The notes under the pieces are model-generated. The model was not told the DNA's origin. It made no database searches and worked only from the letters and a program-made list of their open reading frames with translations. A stretch of DNA of 64,000 bases, from positions 38,374 to 102,373 of the forward strand of contig NZ_BBPI01000073.1 in assembly GCF_000787715.1 (NCBI RefSeq), read 5' to 3'. Source of the stretch: Sphingomonas parapaucimobilis NBRC 15100 (GTDB taxonomy: Bacteria; Pseudomonadota; Alphaproteobacteria; Sphingomonadales; Sphingomonadaceae). This document shows, in pieces, positions 63,998 to 64,000 of the stretch. The first letter of the stretch is position 1. The number at the start of each line of letters is the position of its first letter. Both the position numbers and the translations under genes were made by a program.

Positions 63998-64000
63998 TCT

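Overview
The window looks like chromosomal DNA of a sphingomonad (Alphaproteobacteria, Sphingomonas-like). The evidence is the high GC content with strong GC preference at third codon positions, a Xanthomonas/Caulobacter-type TonB receptor, an alphaproteobacterial GreA/B-like factor, the tig-clpP-clpX-lon-hup gene order, and many short GC-rich palindromic elements between genes. No prophage, plasmid, rRNA operon or CRISPR array was seen. Only two decayed insertion-sequence remnants and two tRNA genes (Val-CAC, Leu-TAG) were found.

Layout. 1-5.1 kb: a TonB receptor (truncated by the window edge) divergent from two tandem Tat-exported ferritin-fold proteins. 5.1-9.9 kb: an IS3 remnant, a cupin/SMP-30 pair, a small HhH protein, and a YihY/AI-2E membrane-protein pair. 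10-13.4 kb: a four-gene operon with 4-nt overlaps throughout (glycosyltransferase, acyl-CoA-dehydrogenase-like, PIG-L deacetylase, NodS-like methyltransferase). It is divergent from the large catalase katE and shares with it an intergenic region holding a perfect FNR/FixK-type box. 16.3-23.7 kb: an exported Dps-like protein, a two-component system, and a divergent heavy-metal RND efflux pair with no adaptor gene. 23.7-38.8 kb: an IS630 remnant, tRNA-Val, hup, lon, clpX, clpP and tig, interrupted by a peptidase, a cation/proton antiporter and other genes. 38.9-43.5 kb: tRNA-Leu, two tiny disordered proteins, and gatC-gatA-(small membrane protein)-gatB. 43.6-47.5 kb: a DUF3089 hydrolase, ruvX, pyrB and a dihydroorotase homologue lacking its metal-binding HxH. 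47.7-56 kb: a DEAD-box helicase, a Gre-like factor, an HI0933-family flavoprotein, two divergent SPOR-domain proteins, serB and miaA. 56-63 kb: branched-chain amino-acid synthesis (ilvB, ilvN, ilvC, then leuA behind a Leu-rich leader peptide) with yceI and a blue-light (BLUF) sensor between. 63-64 kb: a TonB-like protein and a terminal repeat element.

Functional themes: oxidative, metal and desiccation-type stress (ferritin-fold proteins, Dps, KatE, RND pump), protein quality control (Tig, ClpXP, Lon), and pyrimidine and branched-chain amino-acid synthesis. The best candidates for something undescribed are the four-gene glycosyltransferase/deacetylase/methyltransferase operon sharing an FNR-type box with katE, the paired exported ferritin-fold proteins facing a TonB receptor, the His/Lys-rich tail of trigger factor, and G-quadruplex-forming intergenic repeats.
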